Assembly: GCF_007830235.1 (NCBI RefSeq)
Contig: NZ_VLKI01000008.1
Location: forward strand, 112,515-176,514
Length of the DNA stretch: 64,000 nt
Direction of reading: 5' to 3'
Source: Cytobacillus oceanisediminis
GTDB taxonomy: Bacteria > Bacillota > Bacilli > Bacillales > Cytobacillaceae
The notes below the pieces were generated by a model. The model ran no database searches. It was not told where the DNA came from and saw nothing but the letters and a program-made list of their open reading frames with translations. The position numbers and the translations under genes are program-made. Of this stretch, positions 17,264 through 25,134 are shown piece after piece. Each line of letters begins with the position of its first letter. Position 1 is the stretch's first letter.

Positions 17264-17366
17264 CTTAATTCGTTGATATATTTAATTTTCCGTTGATTTA
17301 TTGGAACTTTTCGTTGGTAAAAGCACCTTTTTCGTTGATATATTAAAAATTTCGTTGATAAATGCC
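17264..17366. repeat. Intergenic phrase repeats TTCGTTGATATATT
   Basis: Five imperfect units of about 17-22 bp, each with the core TTCGTTGATA or TTCCGTTGAT plus an A/T-rich remainder, fill the gap between nupC and the convergent treA. The spacing drifts, as in the other phrase-repeat stretches, but the phrase itself is different. Confidence 0.7.
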
Positions 17367-17376
17367 TTTTGAAAAC

Positions 17377-17418
17377 AAAAAATCCTCCTGGCAGACTAGG
17401 CTGCGGGAGGATTTTTTC
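17377..17418. terminator. Bidirectional terminator, nupC / treA
   Basis: Stem AAAATCCTCCTGGCAG/CTGCGGGAGGATTTT flanked by A and T runs between convergent genes. Confidence 0.85.
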
Positions 17419-17422
17419 TTAT

Positions 17423-19108
17423 TTATTTTTTCAAATGGTAAATAACTGATTCATATGGACGCAATTTGATCTCTTTTGCTGCAGAAGGTGAACCCTCGTA
17501 ATTGGACAGCAATAGTTCCGATTGGTATCCTTTTAAATCAACTGCAGAGGGCAATGTAAATGATGTTGCTTTACCGTAAAAGTTATTTACGACAAGAAGC
17601 TTTTCATTTTCTCCGTTACGTATATAGGCAAATACCTCCGGGTGTTCTTCGGAGATCAATTCATAATCACCGTAAGTGATTATGTCATATTGCTTGCGGA
17701 GCTGAATCAGCTTTTTATAATGATAAAAAACAGAATCCTGGTCTTTTAATGCATTTTCTGCATTGATTTCCGTGTAATTGGAAGCTACTTTTATCCACGG
17801 CGTTCCTTCAGTAAAACCAGCATTTTCCGTTGCATTCCATTGGACAGGCGTACGGGAGTTATCACGGGATTTACTTTTTAAAATCTCGATGATTTCGCGT
17901 TCGGACTCCCCTTTCTCCCTCAGGATTTTATAGATGTTCAGTGACTCAACATCCCGGTACTCATCAATGCTGTCAAAGCCAGGGTTGGTCATGCCAAACT
18001 CTTCTCCCTGAAAAATGTAAGGAGTTCCCTTCATCATGTGAATGGTTGCAGCAAGCATTTTTGCCGATTCACGATGATATTTTTGATCATCCCCATATCT
18101 TGAAACAACACGGGGCTGGTCATGGTTGCACCAGAAAAGCGCATTCCATCCGCCTCCTTTATGCATTTCAGTCTGCCACTTGGACAAAATCTGTTTCAAT
18201 GCTCCGAAATCAAAGTCGGCCAAAGCCCATTTCTCGCCATTTGGATAATCTACTTTTAAATGATGGAAATTGAATGTCATACTTAATTCTTCTCGCTCAG
18301 GATTTGAATATTTGATGCAATGGTCGATTGTTGTAGAGGACATTTCGCCAACCGTCATACTGTCATACTTTGAGAATACTTTCTGGTTCATTTCGTGCAT
18401 GAATTCATGGGCACGCGGTCCATCTGTATAATATCTTCTGCCATCGCCTGGCGGAATAGTCCCGTCATCATCAGGAAAACGCTGATCCTTGGAGACCAGG
18501 TTGATGACATCAAGCCTGAAACCATCCACCCCTTTTTCAAACCAAAACTTCATCATGTCATAGACTTTGCATCGCAGCTCCTCATTTTCCCAATTTAAAT
18601 CAGCCTGGGTGACATCAAAGAGATGCAAGTAGTATTGCCCTGTTGTTTCATCATACTCCCATGCATTTCCGCCGAATTTGGATTCCCAATTTGTCGGTTC
18701 ACGTCCATCCACGTTTGGATCCTTCCAAATATAAAAATCCCTGTATGGATTGTCCTTTGATTTTTTTGCTTCCTGGAACCATTCATGCTCTGTTGAAGTG
18801 TGGTTCACAACAATGTCCATAATTATTTTAATATCGCGGTTATGTGCCTCTTCCAGGAGCTTATCGAAGTCTTCCATCGTTCCATATTCTTCATGGATGT
18901 TGAAATAGTCGCTAATATCATAGCCATTATCACGCTGCGGAGACTTATAAATCGGTGTAAGCCAAACGACGTCAACACCCAATTCCTTTAAATAATCCAG
19001 TTTGGCAATAATGCCGGGAATATCCCCCACGCCATTGCCTGTCGTATCGTTAAAACTTTTCGGATAAATTTGATATACAACTGCTTTTTTCCACCATGGT
19101 TGTTTCAT
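17423..19108 (-). CDS. treA: Trehalose-6-phosphate hydrolase (GH13)
   Basis: Cytosolic phospho-alpha-(1,1)-glucosidase splitting trehalose-6-phosphate, the product of PTS import, into glucose and glucose-6-phosphate. GH13 catalytic residues sit in DGFRLDVINL (nucleophile Asp, near 200), VGEMSS (acid/base Glu, near 255) and CNHDQPR (near 325). The stretches YQIYPKSFNDTTGNG and LFDVTQADLNWENEE match B. subtilis TreA as I recall it, and the length of 561 aa is the same. ATG 19108 is used, with AGGTGTG 6-8 nt upstream, rather than GTG 19117. Third gene after treP and a second glucosidase; no treR follows. Confidence 0.9.
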   Translation of the reverse strand: MKQPWWKKAVVYQIYPKSFNDTTGNGVGDIPGIIAKLDYLKELGVDVVWLTPIYKSPQRDNGYDISDYFNIHEEYGTMEDFDKLLEEAHNRDIKIIMDIVVNHTSTEHEWFQEAKKSKDNPYRDFYIWKDPNVDGREPTNWESKFGGNAWEYDETTGQYYLHLFDVTQADLNWENEELRCKVYDMMKFWFEKGVDGFRLDVINLVSKDQRFPDDDGTIPPGDGRRYYTDGPRAHEFMHEMNQKVFSKYDSMTVGEMSSTTIDHCIKYSNPEREELSMTFNFHHLKVDYPNGEKWALADFDFGALKQILSKWQTEMHKGGGWNALFWCNHDQPRVVSRYGDDQKYHRESAKMLAATIHMMKGTPYIFQGEEFGMTNPGFDSIDEYRDVESLNIYKILREKGESEREIIEILKSKSRDNSRTPVQWNATENAGFTEGTPWIKVASNYTEINAENALKDQDSVFYHYKKLIQLRKQYDIITYGDYELISEEHPEVFAYIRNGENEKLLVVNNFYGKATSFTLPSAVDLKGYQSELLLSNYEGSPSAAKEIKLRPYESVIYHLKK

Positions 19109-19144
19109 TTGAATCACACCTGTTTTAGTATTTTTTATCTCTTC

Positions 19145-20818
19145 TTATTTAAAAAGTAGTACCTGTGCTTCATATGGCCGCAGGCTAATCTTTCCGCTTC
19201 CCTGCAAACCTTCATAATTCCCAATCAGCACCGTATGCTCGCTTTCCAGAAATCCTGCTGGGATGTCAACTTCAGGTGTCCCATCATAGAAATTGCATAA
19301 AATAAGAAGTGTCTGTTCGCCAAGGGATCTTGTATATACATAAACTTCCGGATGGTCCTCCAGGATTAAGTTATATTTGCCGTACACAATGATGTCATAT
19401 TGCTTTCTGAGTTCAATAAGTTTTTTGTAATAATAAAAAACAGAGTCTGGATCTTTCAGCGCCTGTGCTGCATTTATATTTTTATAATTTGGATTCACTT
19501 TTATCCAGGGAGTGCCTTCAGTAAATCCGCCATGCTCAGACGAATCCCATTGCATCGGTGTTCGAGCGTTGTCACGCCCTTTTGCATATATGCTTTCCAA
19601 GGCCTCCTGTTTAGACCAGCCATCATTGAGCGCTTCTTTATAAAAATTGAGAGTTTCAATATCTTTGTAATCATCAATGCTTTCAAACCGGACATTTGTC
19701 ATGCCGATTTCCTCACCCTGATAAATATAGGGAGTCCCCTTCATCATATGAAGCACCGTTGCAAGCATCTTAGCAGACTTTTCACGGTACTTGCTGTCAT
19801 TGCCGAATCTTGAAACGGAGCGCGGCTGATCATGGTTATTAAAATAAAGACTGTTCCAGCCAACCTCATCCAGTTCATTTTGCCATTTGGTAAGATTGGT
19901 CTTTAAATCCCTCAAATCAAGAGGCTTAAAATCCCATTTGCCATTTGGCCCGTTATCGAGGCTGACATGTTCAAATTGGAAGACCATATTTAATTCGTTC
20001 CGGTCTTCGCCTGTATACTGCCTGGCCAATTCGGGCGTAACACCCGGCATTTCACCCACAGTCATCACATCATAATTGGATAAAGCTTTTTCATTCATTT
20101 CCTGCAAATATTCGTGGATTCTTGGTCTATTACGGTAATACTTGCTGCCTGAAGCAAATTTCTTGCCAGGCTTTGGTTTATCATTAGGCAGGCCGTCCAC
20201 TTTGGAAATGAAGTTGATGACATCCATTCTGAATCCATCAATGCCTTTTTCAAGCCACCATGTCATCATGTCATAGATTTCGTTCCTTAGTTTAGGATTT
20301 TCCCAATTCAAATCCGGCTGCTTTTTCGAAAATAGATGCAAATAGTATTCGCCGGTATTTTTATCAAGCTCCCAGGCCGAGCCGCCAAAATTGCTGCCCC
20401 AGTTATTCGGCTCTTCTCCGTTCTGGCCTTCGCGCCATATGTAGTAATCCCTGTATGGATTGTCTTTCGATTTCCTGGCTTCAGCAAACCATATATGCTC
20501 GTCAGAACTATGGTTTACAACCAAATCCATAATAAGCTTAATGCCCCTCTTATGCATCTGGTCAAGAAGTTCTTCCCAATCTTCCATTGTTCCAAACTCA
20601 CTCATAATCCTCTGATAATCGCTAATATCATAGCCATTATCATCATTGGGTGATTTATAAACCGGCGAAAGCCAAACAACGTCAATCCCAAGCTCCTTTA
20701 AGTAATCAAGCCTGGAGATGATTCCCTGCAGATCTCCTATTCCATCGCCATTGCTATCCATGAAGCTCCGCGGATAGATTTGATAGATGACACTCTCTTT
20801 CCACCATTCCTTCTTCAT
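19145..20818 (-). CDS. malL: Oligo-1,6-glucosidase / alpha-glucosidase (GH13, MalL-like)
   Basis: GH13 subfamily 31-type exo-glucosidase acting on isomaltose, isomaltotriose or sucrose/maltose-like oligosaccharides in the cytosol. Catalytic motifs DGFRMDVINF (near 199), VGEMPG (near 256) and NNHDQPRSVSRF (near 326) are intact, and the length of 557 aa is typical. It is clearly paralogous to the neighbouring treA but keeps the MalL-type stretch LHLFSKKQPDLNWENPK where treA has the VTQADLNWENEE form. It lies between treP and treA on the same strand; a hairpin after treP may reduce read-through. Exact substrate is not decidable here. Confidence 0.86.
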   Translation of the reverse strand: MKKEWWKESVIYQIYPRSFMDSNGDGIGDLQGIISRLDYLKELGIDVVWLSPVYKSPNDDNGYDISDYQRIMSEFGTMEDWEELLDQMHKRGIKLIMDLVVNHSSDEHIWFAEARKSKDNPYRDYYIWREGQNGEEPNNWGSNFGGSAWELDKNTGEYYLHLFSKKQPDLNWENPKLRNEIYDMMTWWLEKGIDGFRMDVINFISKVDGLPNDKPKPGKKFASGSKYYRNRPRIHEYLQEMNEKALSNYDVMTVGEMPGVTPELARQYTGEDRNELNMVFQFEHVSLDNGPNGKWDFKPLDLRDLKTNLTKWQNELDEVGWNSLYFNNHDQPRSVSRFGNDSKYREKSAKMLATVLHMMKGTPYIYQGEEIGMTNVRFESIDDYKDIETLNFYKEALNDGWSKQEALESIYAKGRDNARTPMQWDSSEHGGFTEGTPWIKVNPNYKNINAAQALKDPDSVFYYYKKLIELRKQYDIIVYGKYNLILEDHPEVYVYTRSLGEQTLLILCNFYDGTPEVDIPAGFLESEHTVLIGNYEGLQGSGKISLRPYEAQVLLFK

Positions 20819-20866
20819 CTGGCAACCTCCAATAAAAGATAAATTTTACGTTCACAAAAAAATGGA

Positions 20867-20898
20867 GATACCATGGAATCAAGCAATCCCATGGTATC
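20867..20898 (-). terminator. Hairpin after treP, possible partial terminator
   Basis: Stem GATACCATGG/CCATGGTATC with a 12-nt loop, followed on the minus strand by TCCATTTTTTTG. Its place inside the gene cluster suggests lowered expression of the two downstream hydrolases or 3' stabilisation of treP mRNA. Confidence 0.6.
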
Positions 20899-20904
20899 AA
20901 AAGG

Positions 20905-22311
20905 TTATTCAGCTTTTTTAAATTTAGAAAAGATCATTGTCAAAACGAACGGTACGACCAGCGCAATTCCCATTCCAATGAAGAAAGCTCCCCAGTTTTC
21001 CGCAAAAATGGAGAAGAATGCCGGCAATCCGCCTACACCGATCGATGGTGCTTTAACGCCATTGATGGTGATAAAAATTCCGGCGATCGCAGAACCAATA
21101 ATTGCTGCGAAGAACGGATATTTAAAGCGAAGGTTAACCCCGAACATTGCTGGTTCCGTTACACCCAAGTATGCTGAAATGGATGAAGTCAGTGCAAGAC
21201 CCTTTAACTTTTCGTTTCCTTTGCTTAACAGCATCATTGCCAAAGCAGCTGATCCCTGTGCGATATTGGACAGGGCAACCATTGGCCATAAAAATGTACC
21301 GCCGATACTGCCAATTAACTGCAAGTCGACCGCAAGGAATGTATGGTGCATCCCAGTGATAACAAGCGGTGCGTATAATCCGCCGTATATAAGGCCGCCA
21401 AGAGCCGGTACGGCATCAAAGATTCCGACAACACCATTCGTAATCCAGCTTCCGATTGTAAAAGTAATTGGTCCAATAGCAATGAATGATAGGAAACCTG
21501 TAACCAATAAAGCGATTGGAGCAACAGTCAATAGCTGAAATCCATCCGGAATTCTTTTTCGTAAAAACACTTCAATCTTAGCGAGGACATATGAAGCAAA
21601 TAACACTGGCAACACTTGGCCCTGATAGCCTACCTTTTCTACTTCAAGTCCAAATAGATTCCATTTTGGAATTTCTTCTGCTGCACCATAGCCCCATGCG
21701 TTTAAAAGATCCGGGTGGACAAGCATTAAACCTAATACCATACCTAAAAGCGGGCTTCCGCCAAATCGATTTACCGCACTCCAGCCAATCAAACCTGGCA
21801 GGAATACGAAAGCAGTATTGGCAATCAAATTAATGATGCTCGCCAAATCAGCCCAGTTCGTATAAACCTCAACAAACGATTCATCATCAAAGAAAATATC
21901 GGGCGCTGTCATAATATTGTTAATACCCATTAACAAACCTGCTGTTACGATAGCAGGCAAAATTGGGATAAAGATATCCGCCAGCGTTTTAATTCCGCGC
22001 TGCAATGGATTCAGGTTCTCGGCAGCTGCACTTTTTGTTTCTTCTTTTGAAGATTCCCCAATACCTGTTGCTTCTGTCATTTCTTTATAAACTTTATCAA
22101 CAAGCCCCTGTCCTATAACAACCTGGAATTGTCCGTTGGAGGAAAATGAGCCTTTTACAACATCTATATTTTCCAGCTTTTCCTTATCAACTTTTCCTTC
22201 ATCTTTTAACGCAAACCGTAACCGTGTAACACAATGAGTGGCAGCTGCGATATTCTCTTTGCCGCCAATTGCTTCTACTATTTCCTCAGCTGACTGTTTA
22301 TTTGCACTCAT
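20905..22311 (-). CDS. treP: PTS trehalose transporter subunit EIIBC
   Basis: Membrane permease importing trehalose with phosphorylation to trehalose-6-phosphate. The EIIB domain (residues 1-80) has its phosphorylatable Cys in AATHCVTRLRF near 26 and the signature VKGSFSSNGQFQVVIGQG near 54. The EIIC domain (about 105-465) shows GMHHTFLAVDLQL and YLGVTEPAMFGVNLRF. No EIIA domain is fused, so one must be supplied in trans. The start at 22311 follows AGGAGGA; the longer frame to 22449 runs through the operator region and is rejected. 468 aa. First gene of the locus. Confidence 0.9.
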   Translation of the reverse strand: MSANKQSAEEIVEAIGGKENIAAATHCVTRLRFALKDEGKVDKEKLENIDVVKGSFSSNGQFQVVIGQGLVDKVYKEMTEATGIGESSKEETKSAAAENLNPLQRGIKTLADIFIPILPAIVTAGLLMGINNIMTAPDIFFDDESFVEVYTNWADLASIINLIANTAFVFLPGLIGWSAVNRFGGSPLLGMVLGLMLVHPDLLNAWGYGAAEEIPKWNLFGLEVEKVGYQGQVLPVLFASYVLAKIEVFLRKRIPDGFQLLTVAPIALLVTGFLSFIAIGPITFTIGSWITNGVVGIFDAVPALGGLIYGGLYAPLVITGMHHTFLAVDLQLIGSIGGTFLWPMVALSNIAQGSAALAMMLLSKGNEKLKGLALTSSISAYLGVTEPAMFGVNLRFKYPFFAAIIGSAIAGIFITINGVKAPSIGVGGLPAFFSIFAENWGAFFIGMGIALVVPFVLTMIFSKFKKAE

Positions 22312-22450
22312 TCTTCTCTCTCCTCCTGTTACCGTTTTCATTCTTTTGAAAAAACAGCTGTAAAGTTCTTCTATATTGTTCTCGAGCTTTACATATCTAT
22401 CCATTTCTCTTGGATAATGCAAGTCGTTAACCTGTCTATTGAAAATCAAC

Positions 22451-22463
22451 TTGTATATACATG
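22451..22463. promoter_or_regulatory. TreR-like operator 2 (downstream of +1)
   Basis: TTGTATATACATG, near-identical to the known TreR target TTGTATATACAA. It lies downstream of the predicted treP start of transcription. Confidence 0.65.
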
Positions 22464-22466
22464 AAC

Positions 22467-22481
22467 TGTTTACGCTTTCAT
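22467..22481 (-). promoter_or_regulatory. cre site (CcpA) at the treP promoter
   Basis: Minus strand ATGAAAGCGTAAACA fits the cre consensus WTGNAANCGNWNNCW at every defined position. It overlaps the edge of the -10 element, implying glucose repression of treP. Confidence 0.75.
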
Positions 22482-22508
22482 TCTATCTTGTATATACATG
22501 TTCGTCAA
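22480..22508 (-). promoter_or_regulatory. treP sigma-A promoter
   Basis: Minus strand -35 TTGACG (22508-22503), 17-nt spacer, -10 TAGAAT (22485-22480). The spacer contains TreR-like operator 1. Confidence 0.75.
22488..22500. promoter_or_regulatory. TreR-like operator 1 (in promoter spacer)
   Basis: A second copy of TTGTATATACATG, 37 bp from the first in the same orientation and placed between -35 and -10, an ideal position for repression. Confidence 0.65.
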
Positions 22509-22579
22509 CTTTTTTTTCTTTGCTGTTACCTTTCATCTGCTATATACCCATCCAGATCTAGAAAAACTCTTTAAAATAA

Positions 22580-22760
22580 GGCTTTGTTAAATCTCTGTGT
22601 GGATATGGGCACCTGTTTATTGGAGCGGAATGCGTGAGACTCCAGCAGGAGAAGGGAGTCAAAGGGAGACCGCGCCGACTTAATGCTTGAGAAGGCTCCC
22701 GGACCGCCCGCGGAAAGCGAACGCCAGGAGCGGAAATCAACAGCCAAGTTTAACAGAGCC
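22580..22760. repeat. Dispersed repeat element, copy 1 (about 181 bp)
   Basis: The ends GGCTTTGTTAAA and TTTAACAGAGCC form an imperfect terminal inverted repeat (11 of 12). Inside are TATTGGAGCGGAA and GGAGCGGAAATCAACAG near the two ends and a GC-rich core with GGACCGCCCGCGG. It is related to the elements at 33105 and 59887. No open frame. It lies between treP and tatA. Similar sequences occur, to my recollection, in many Bacillaceae intergenic regions. Confidence 0.75.
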
Positions 22761-22765
22761 TAAAT

Positions 22766-22813
22766 AAAAAAAGCCGGCTTGCAGACCTAAATTGGTCAGC
22801 AAAGCCGGCTTTC
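22766..22813 (-). terminator. Terminator of tatA
   Basis: Long stem: AAGCCGGCTT-GC.GACC pairs with GGTC.GC-AAAGCCGGCTT, with a U-tract on the minus strand beyond it. Confidence 0.8.
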
Positions 22814-22817
22814 AATC

Positions 22818-23003
22818 TTATTTAAGCTGCTCTTTCTTTTTATCATCGTCATCATCATTTGTTAATTCACGAGTAGATTTTTTAAATTCCTTTAAGGTCT
22901 CTCCGAAAGCTTTCCCTATTTCAGGCAGCTTCTTTGGCCCAAAGATAATAAGAGCCAGGACCAATATGAGGATTAAACCAGGAATACCAATATTTGTTAA
23001 CAT
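22818..23003 (-). CDS. tatA: Sec-independent translocase protein TatA
   Basis: Pore-forming subunit of the twin-arginine export pathway. The 61-residue product has one N-terminal membrane span ([18 protein letters not shown]), the family hinge [14 protein letters not shown], an amphipathic helix, and an acidic/basic tail (DDDDDKKK). Start 23003 is preferred (AAGGAG 8 nt upstream) over an in-frame GTG at 23012. No tatC lies next to it, so it must work with a TatC encoded elsewhere. Confidence 0.92.
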   Translation of the reverse strand: MLTNIGIPGLILILVLALIIFGPKKLPEIGKAFGETLKEFKKSTRELTNDDDDDKKKEQLK

Positions 23004-23131
23004 TCTATACACTCCTTATATATCGAATCACAAGAGGAATATTCGAAAAAAGACAATAGCCAAAATCAATGTTCACTGTCCATTATAGTAGAAAGAATGA
23101 AAAAAGCATAGCTGGAGTTTAACTTTTAGTT

Positions 23132-23842
23132 TCAGAAAACTCTATCAAGCTCTTCTAGCACCTCGCCAATCTTACGGTTATGGATAACTTCATCCGCATA
23201 AATATCAAAATCCGTAGGCTCCATATTAACGATTACAAGCTTTGCACCAATTTGTTTGGCTATTAGCGGGAACTGGTTGGCCGGGGTAACCGTCAAGGAT
23301 GAACCAAGCACAATAAAGAGTTCAGCCTTCTCTGATTCTTCTGCAGCAAAATCCAGTGCCTGATCTGGAAGCATTTCGCCAAATAGGACGATTGAAGGGC
23401 GAAGTACACCCCCGCAAGTACACTCATAATGATCATGCAAATATTCCTCGCTCGGATATTCTTTTTTGCATACCTGGCAATGCAGTGTTTGCAGGTTGCC
23501 GTGCAGCTCTGCAATATTGCGGCTGCCGGCCAGCCCATGGAATCCATCTACATTCTGGGTAATGATACTTTGAAGAATGCCCCTTTTTTCCCAATTTGCG
23601 AGAATATAGTGCCCTTTATGAGGCTTACATTCTTTTAAGCCTGTGACCCTGTGCCGGTAAAATTCAATAAACTCATTTACATTATAATTTAAAGCTTCTG
23701 TACTGGCTATTTTCCCAGGATCCTTCTTATTCCACATTCCATTACCAGCAGACCTGAAATCAGGCAGCCCGCTCTCCGTAGACATACCTGCTCCAGTTAA
23801 AATAACGGTATACTTTGATTCTTTCAGCCATTTTCCAAGCAT
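23132..23842 (-). CDS. cobB: NAD-dependent protein deacylase (Sir2 family)
   Basis: Cytosolic sirtuin removing acetyl or acyl groups from lysines with NAD+ consumption. It shows GAGMSTESGLPDFRS near residue 17, TQNVDGFH near 96, the catalytic His in ELHGNL near 113, and a four-Cys zinc site (CQVCKKE near 121, then CTCGG near 143). VLGSSLTVTPANQFP follows near 180. 236 aa is normal for bacterial class III/U sirtuins. Single-gene unit convergent toward tatA. Substrate preference (acetyl versus succinyl) cannot be read with certainty. Confidence 0.92.
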   Translation of the reverse strand: MLGKWLKESKYTVILTGAGMSTESGLPDFRSAGNGMWNKKDPGKIASTEALNYNVNEFIEFYRHRVTGLKECKPHKGHYILANWEKRGILQSIITQNVDGFHGLAGSRNIAELHGNLQTLHCQVCKKEYPSEEYLHDHYECTCGGVLRPSIVLFGEMLPDQALDFAAEESEKAELFIVLGSSLTVTPANQFPLIAKQIGAKLVIVNMEPTDFDIYADEVIHNRKIGEVLEELDRVF

Positions 23843-23990
23843 ATATATATCAACTCCGATTTATAGTTTTTTCCACTCAAAGAACGATTTCCATTTCTTT
23901 TAAAGGATAAAATGTTTATGTCTTCCTATGTATGCGGTAAATAATAGATTATATCTGTTTACGCCATTTTTCAATATAGGAGTGAGTGCA

Positions 23991-24404
23991 ATGCCAGAGA
24001 CGGAAACAAAAGATTACCGGGAAGGCTATAAAAGGTTCTCTTCAAGGGCCAAGAGATATGCGGAAGATCCTGAAAAAACAAGTGGATTACTAAGAAAGGC
24101 GACAACAAAAGCAAATCAAAATAAATCTTCATTAAGCAATATATGGGGAAAATTCCAGCTTCTGATTGACTTGGTTAAAACCTGGTCAAAAGGAGATTAC
24201 CGGCATATTTCAAAAAAATCAATCCTCTTTATTATTGCTTCGATTTTATACTTTGTTTCACCTATAGACCTTGTACCTGACTTTTTAGCAGGAATGGGGA
24301 TCATTGATGATGCAGCTGTTCTTGGATTCGCTGTAAGCCAAATTACAGGGGAGCTAGAAAAATTTAAAATCTGGAAGGAAAGCCGAACTATTGAAATAGA
24401 ATAA
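23991..24404 (+). CDS. DUF1232 (YkvA-like) membrane-associated protein
   Basis: A 137-residue protein with the DUF1232 core near residues 75-120: a hydrophobic helix (ILFIIASILYFVSPIDLVPDF) and the conserved SPIDLVPDFLAGMGIIDDAAVL motif split across it. The N-terminal half is basic and hydrophilic. Start 23991 is chosen for AGGAGTGA 7 nt upstream; the longer frame from 23928 has none. Function unknown; family members occur next to membrane-stress genes in some bacteria. Monocistronic. Confidence 0.85.
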   Translation: MPETETKDYREGYKRFSSRAKRYAEDPEKTSGLLRKATTKANQNKSSLSNIWGKFQLLIDLVKTWSKGDYRHISKKSILFIIASILYFVSPIDLVPDFLAGMGIIDDAAVLGFAVSQITGELEKFKIWKESRTIEIE

Positions 24405-24490
24405 GGGAAAGCATTAGTTCCCTTCTGAACAAACATAAAGCGACGAAACTTACCTTCGAAACGGATATTCAACGTTTTTTTAATAACAGA

Positions 24491-24525
24491 AAAACCCCCT
24501 GCAAAGTGCTGGAGGTTTATTTTGC
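24491..24525 (+). terminator. Terminator after the DUF1232 gene
   Basis: Arms AAACCCCCTGCA and TGCTGGAGGTTT around an AAG loop, followed by ATTTTG. Confidence 0.6.
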
Positions 24526-24589
24526 GAAACGGTGATTTCCAATTTAAGTCGTAACCGTTTTTGTGCGCAGCCTTTTGCTGCACCCGCAG

Positions 24590-24745
24590 ATTTGAGAAAT
24601 ACCGGCCGTTTTGAGAAAATTACCGGCCAAACTGCTTGATTTACCGACCAGGATATTTTAGCACCATTATGATAAAGAGCAGATGGTGAATAACGGCGAA
24701 TTTGAAGTATATATCGGCCGAACTGATTTGTTTATCGGCCATGCA
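24590..24745. repeat. Intergenic phrase repeats TACCGGCC / ATCGGCC
   Basis: Five drifting units carry the core TACCGGCC, TACCGACC or TATCGGCC, mostly followed by an AT-rich run ending in a TTGA or GATTTGT phrase. Irregular spacing, no coding sense. It fills the gap between the DUF1232 terminator and the TPP riboswitch. Confidence 0.6.
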
Positions 24746-24908
24746 AAAATAGCAGGCATAAGATGAATTTTCCCATCGCAACCTTTTTTGCTGTCCATTT
24801 TTATGCATTTTGTTATAATGATGAAGGAAAGTCATAGAAGCCTGAAATTAGGCCGCTTTATTTAGGTTTTTTTTCGGATTATATTGGCCCAAAATTGAAT
24901 AGCAAGAA

Positions 24909-24998
24909 ATGTAGGGGAACCGGTATAGGCGGTTGAGACTTCATCCACAAGATGTTGACCCTTAGAACCTGATCTGGCTCATACCAGCGTAGGGAACA
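24909..24998 (+). ncRNA. TPP riboswitch (THI element)
   Basis: Thi-box features in order: GTAGGGGAACC at 24911, the GGTTGAGA helix junction near 24931, GACCCTTAGAACCTGATCTGG at about 24957-24977, and CTCATACCAGCGTAGGGAA at 24978-24996. It controls the following thiamine-precursor transport operon; thiamine pyrophosphate binding should favour the terminator at 25031. Confidence 0.95.
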
Positions 24999-25030
24999 TA
25001 TCTTTAAACATAAAAATGTTTGTTTATATG

Positions 25031-25066
25031 CGCTCTGGTATTTATGCCGGGGCGTTTTTATTTTTT
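25031..25066 (+). terminator. TPP riboswitch expression-platform terminator
   Basis: CGCTCTGG pairs with CCGGGGCG over 8 bp (G-U pairs included) around TATTTATG, followed by TTTTTATTTTTT. Confidence 0.8.
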
Positions 25067-25134
25067 CAGGGCAAGCTATAGTTATCTTTCCGGTTTTTTT
25101 AAAAAACACAACATAAAGACTTACAGGAGGTTTA

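Noticed and set aside
20873-21538. Plus-strand frame of 221 codons antisense to treP
   Set aside because: It lies wholly within the coding sequence of a clear PTS gene; its codon pattern is the complement of treP.
12785-24745. CRISPR arrays at the three intergenic phrase-repeat stretches
   Set aside because: Units vary in length and sequence, spacers are not unique or uniform, and no cas genes are present.
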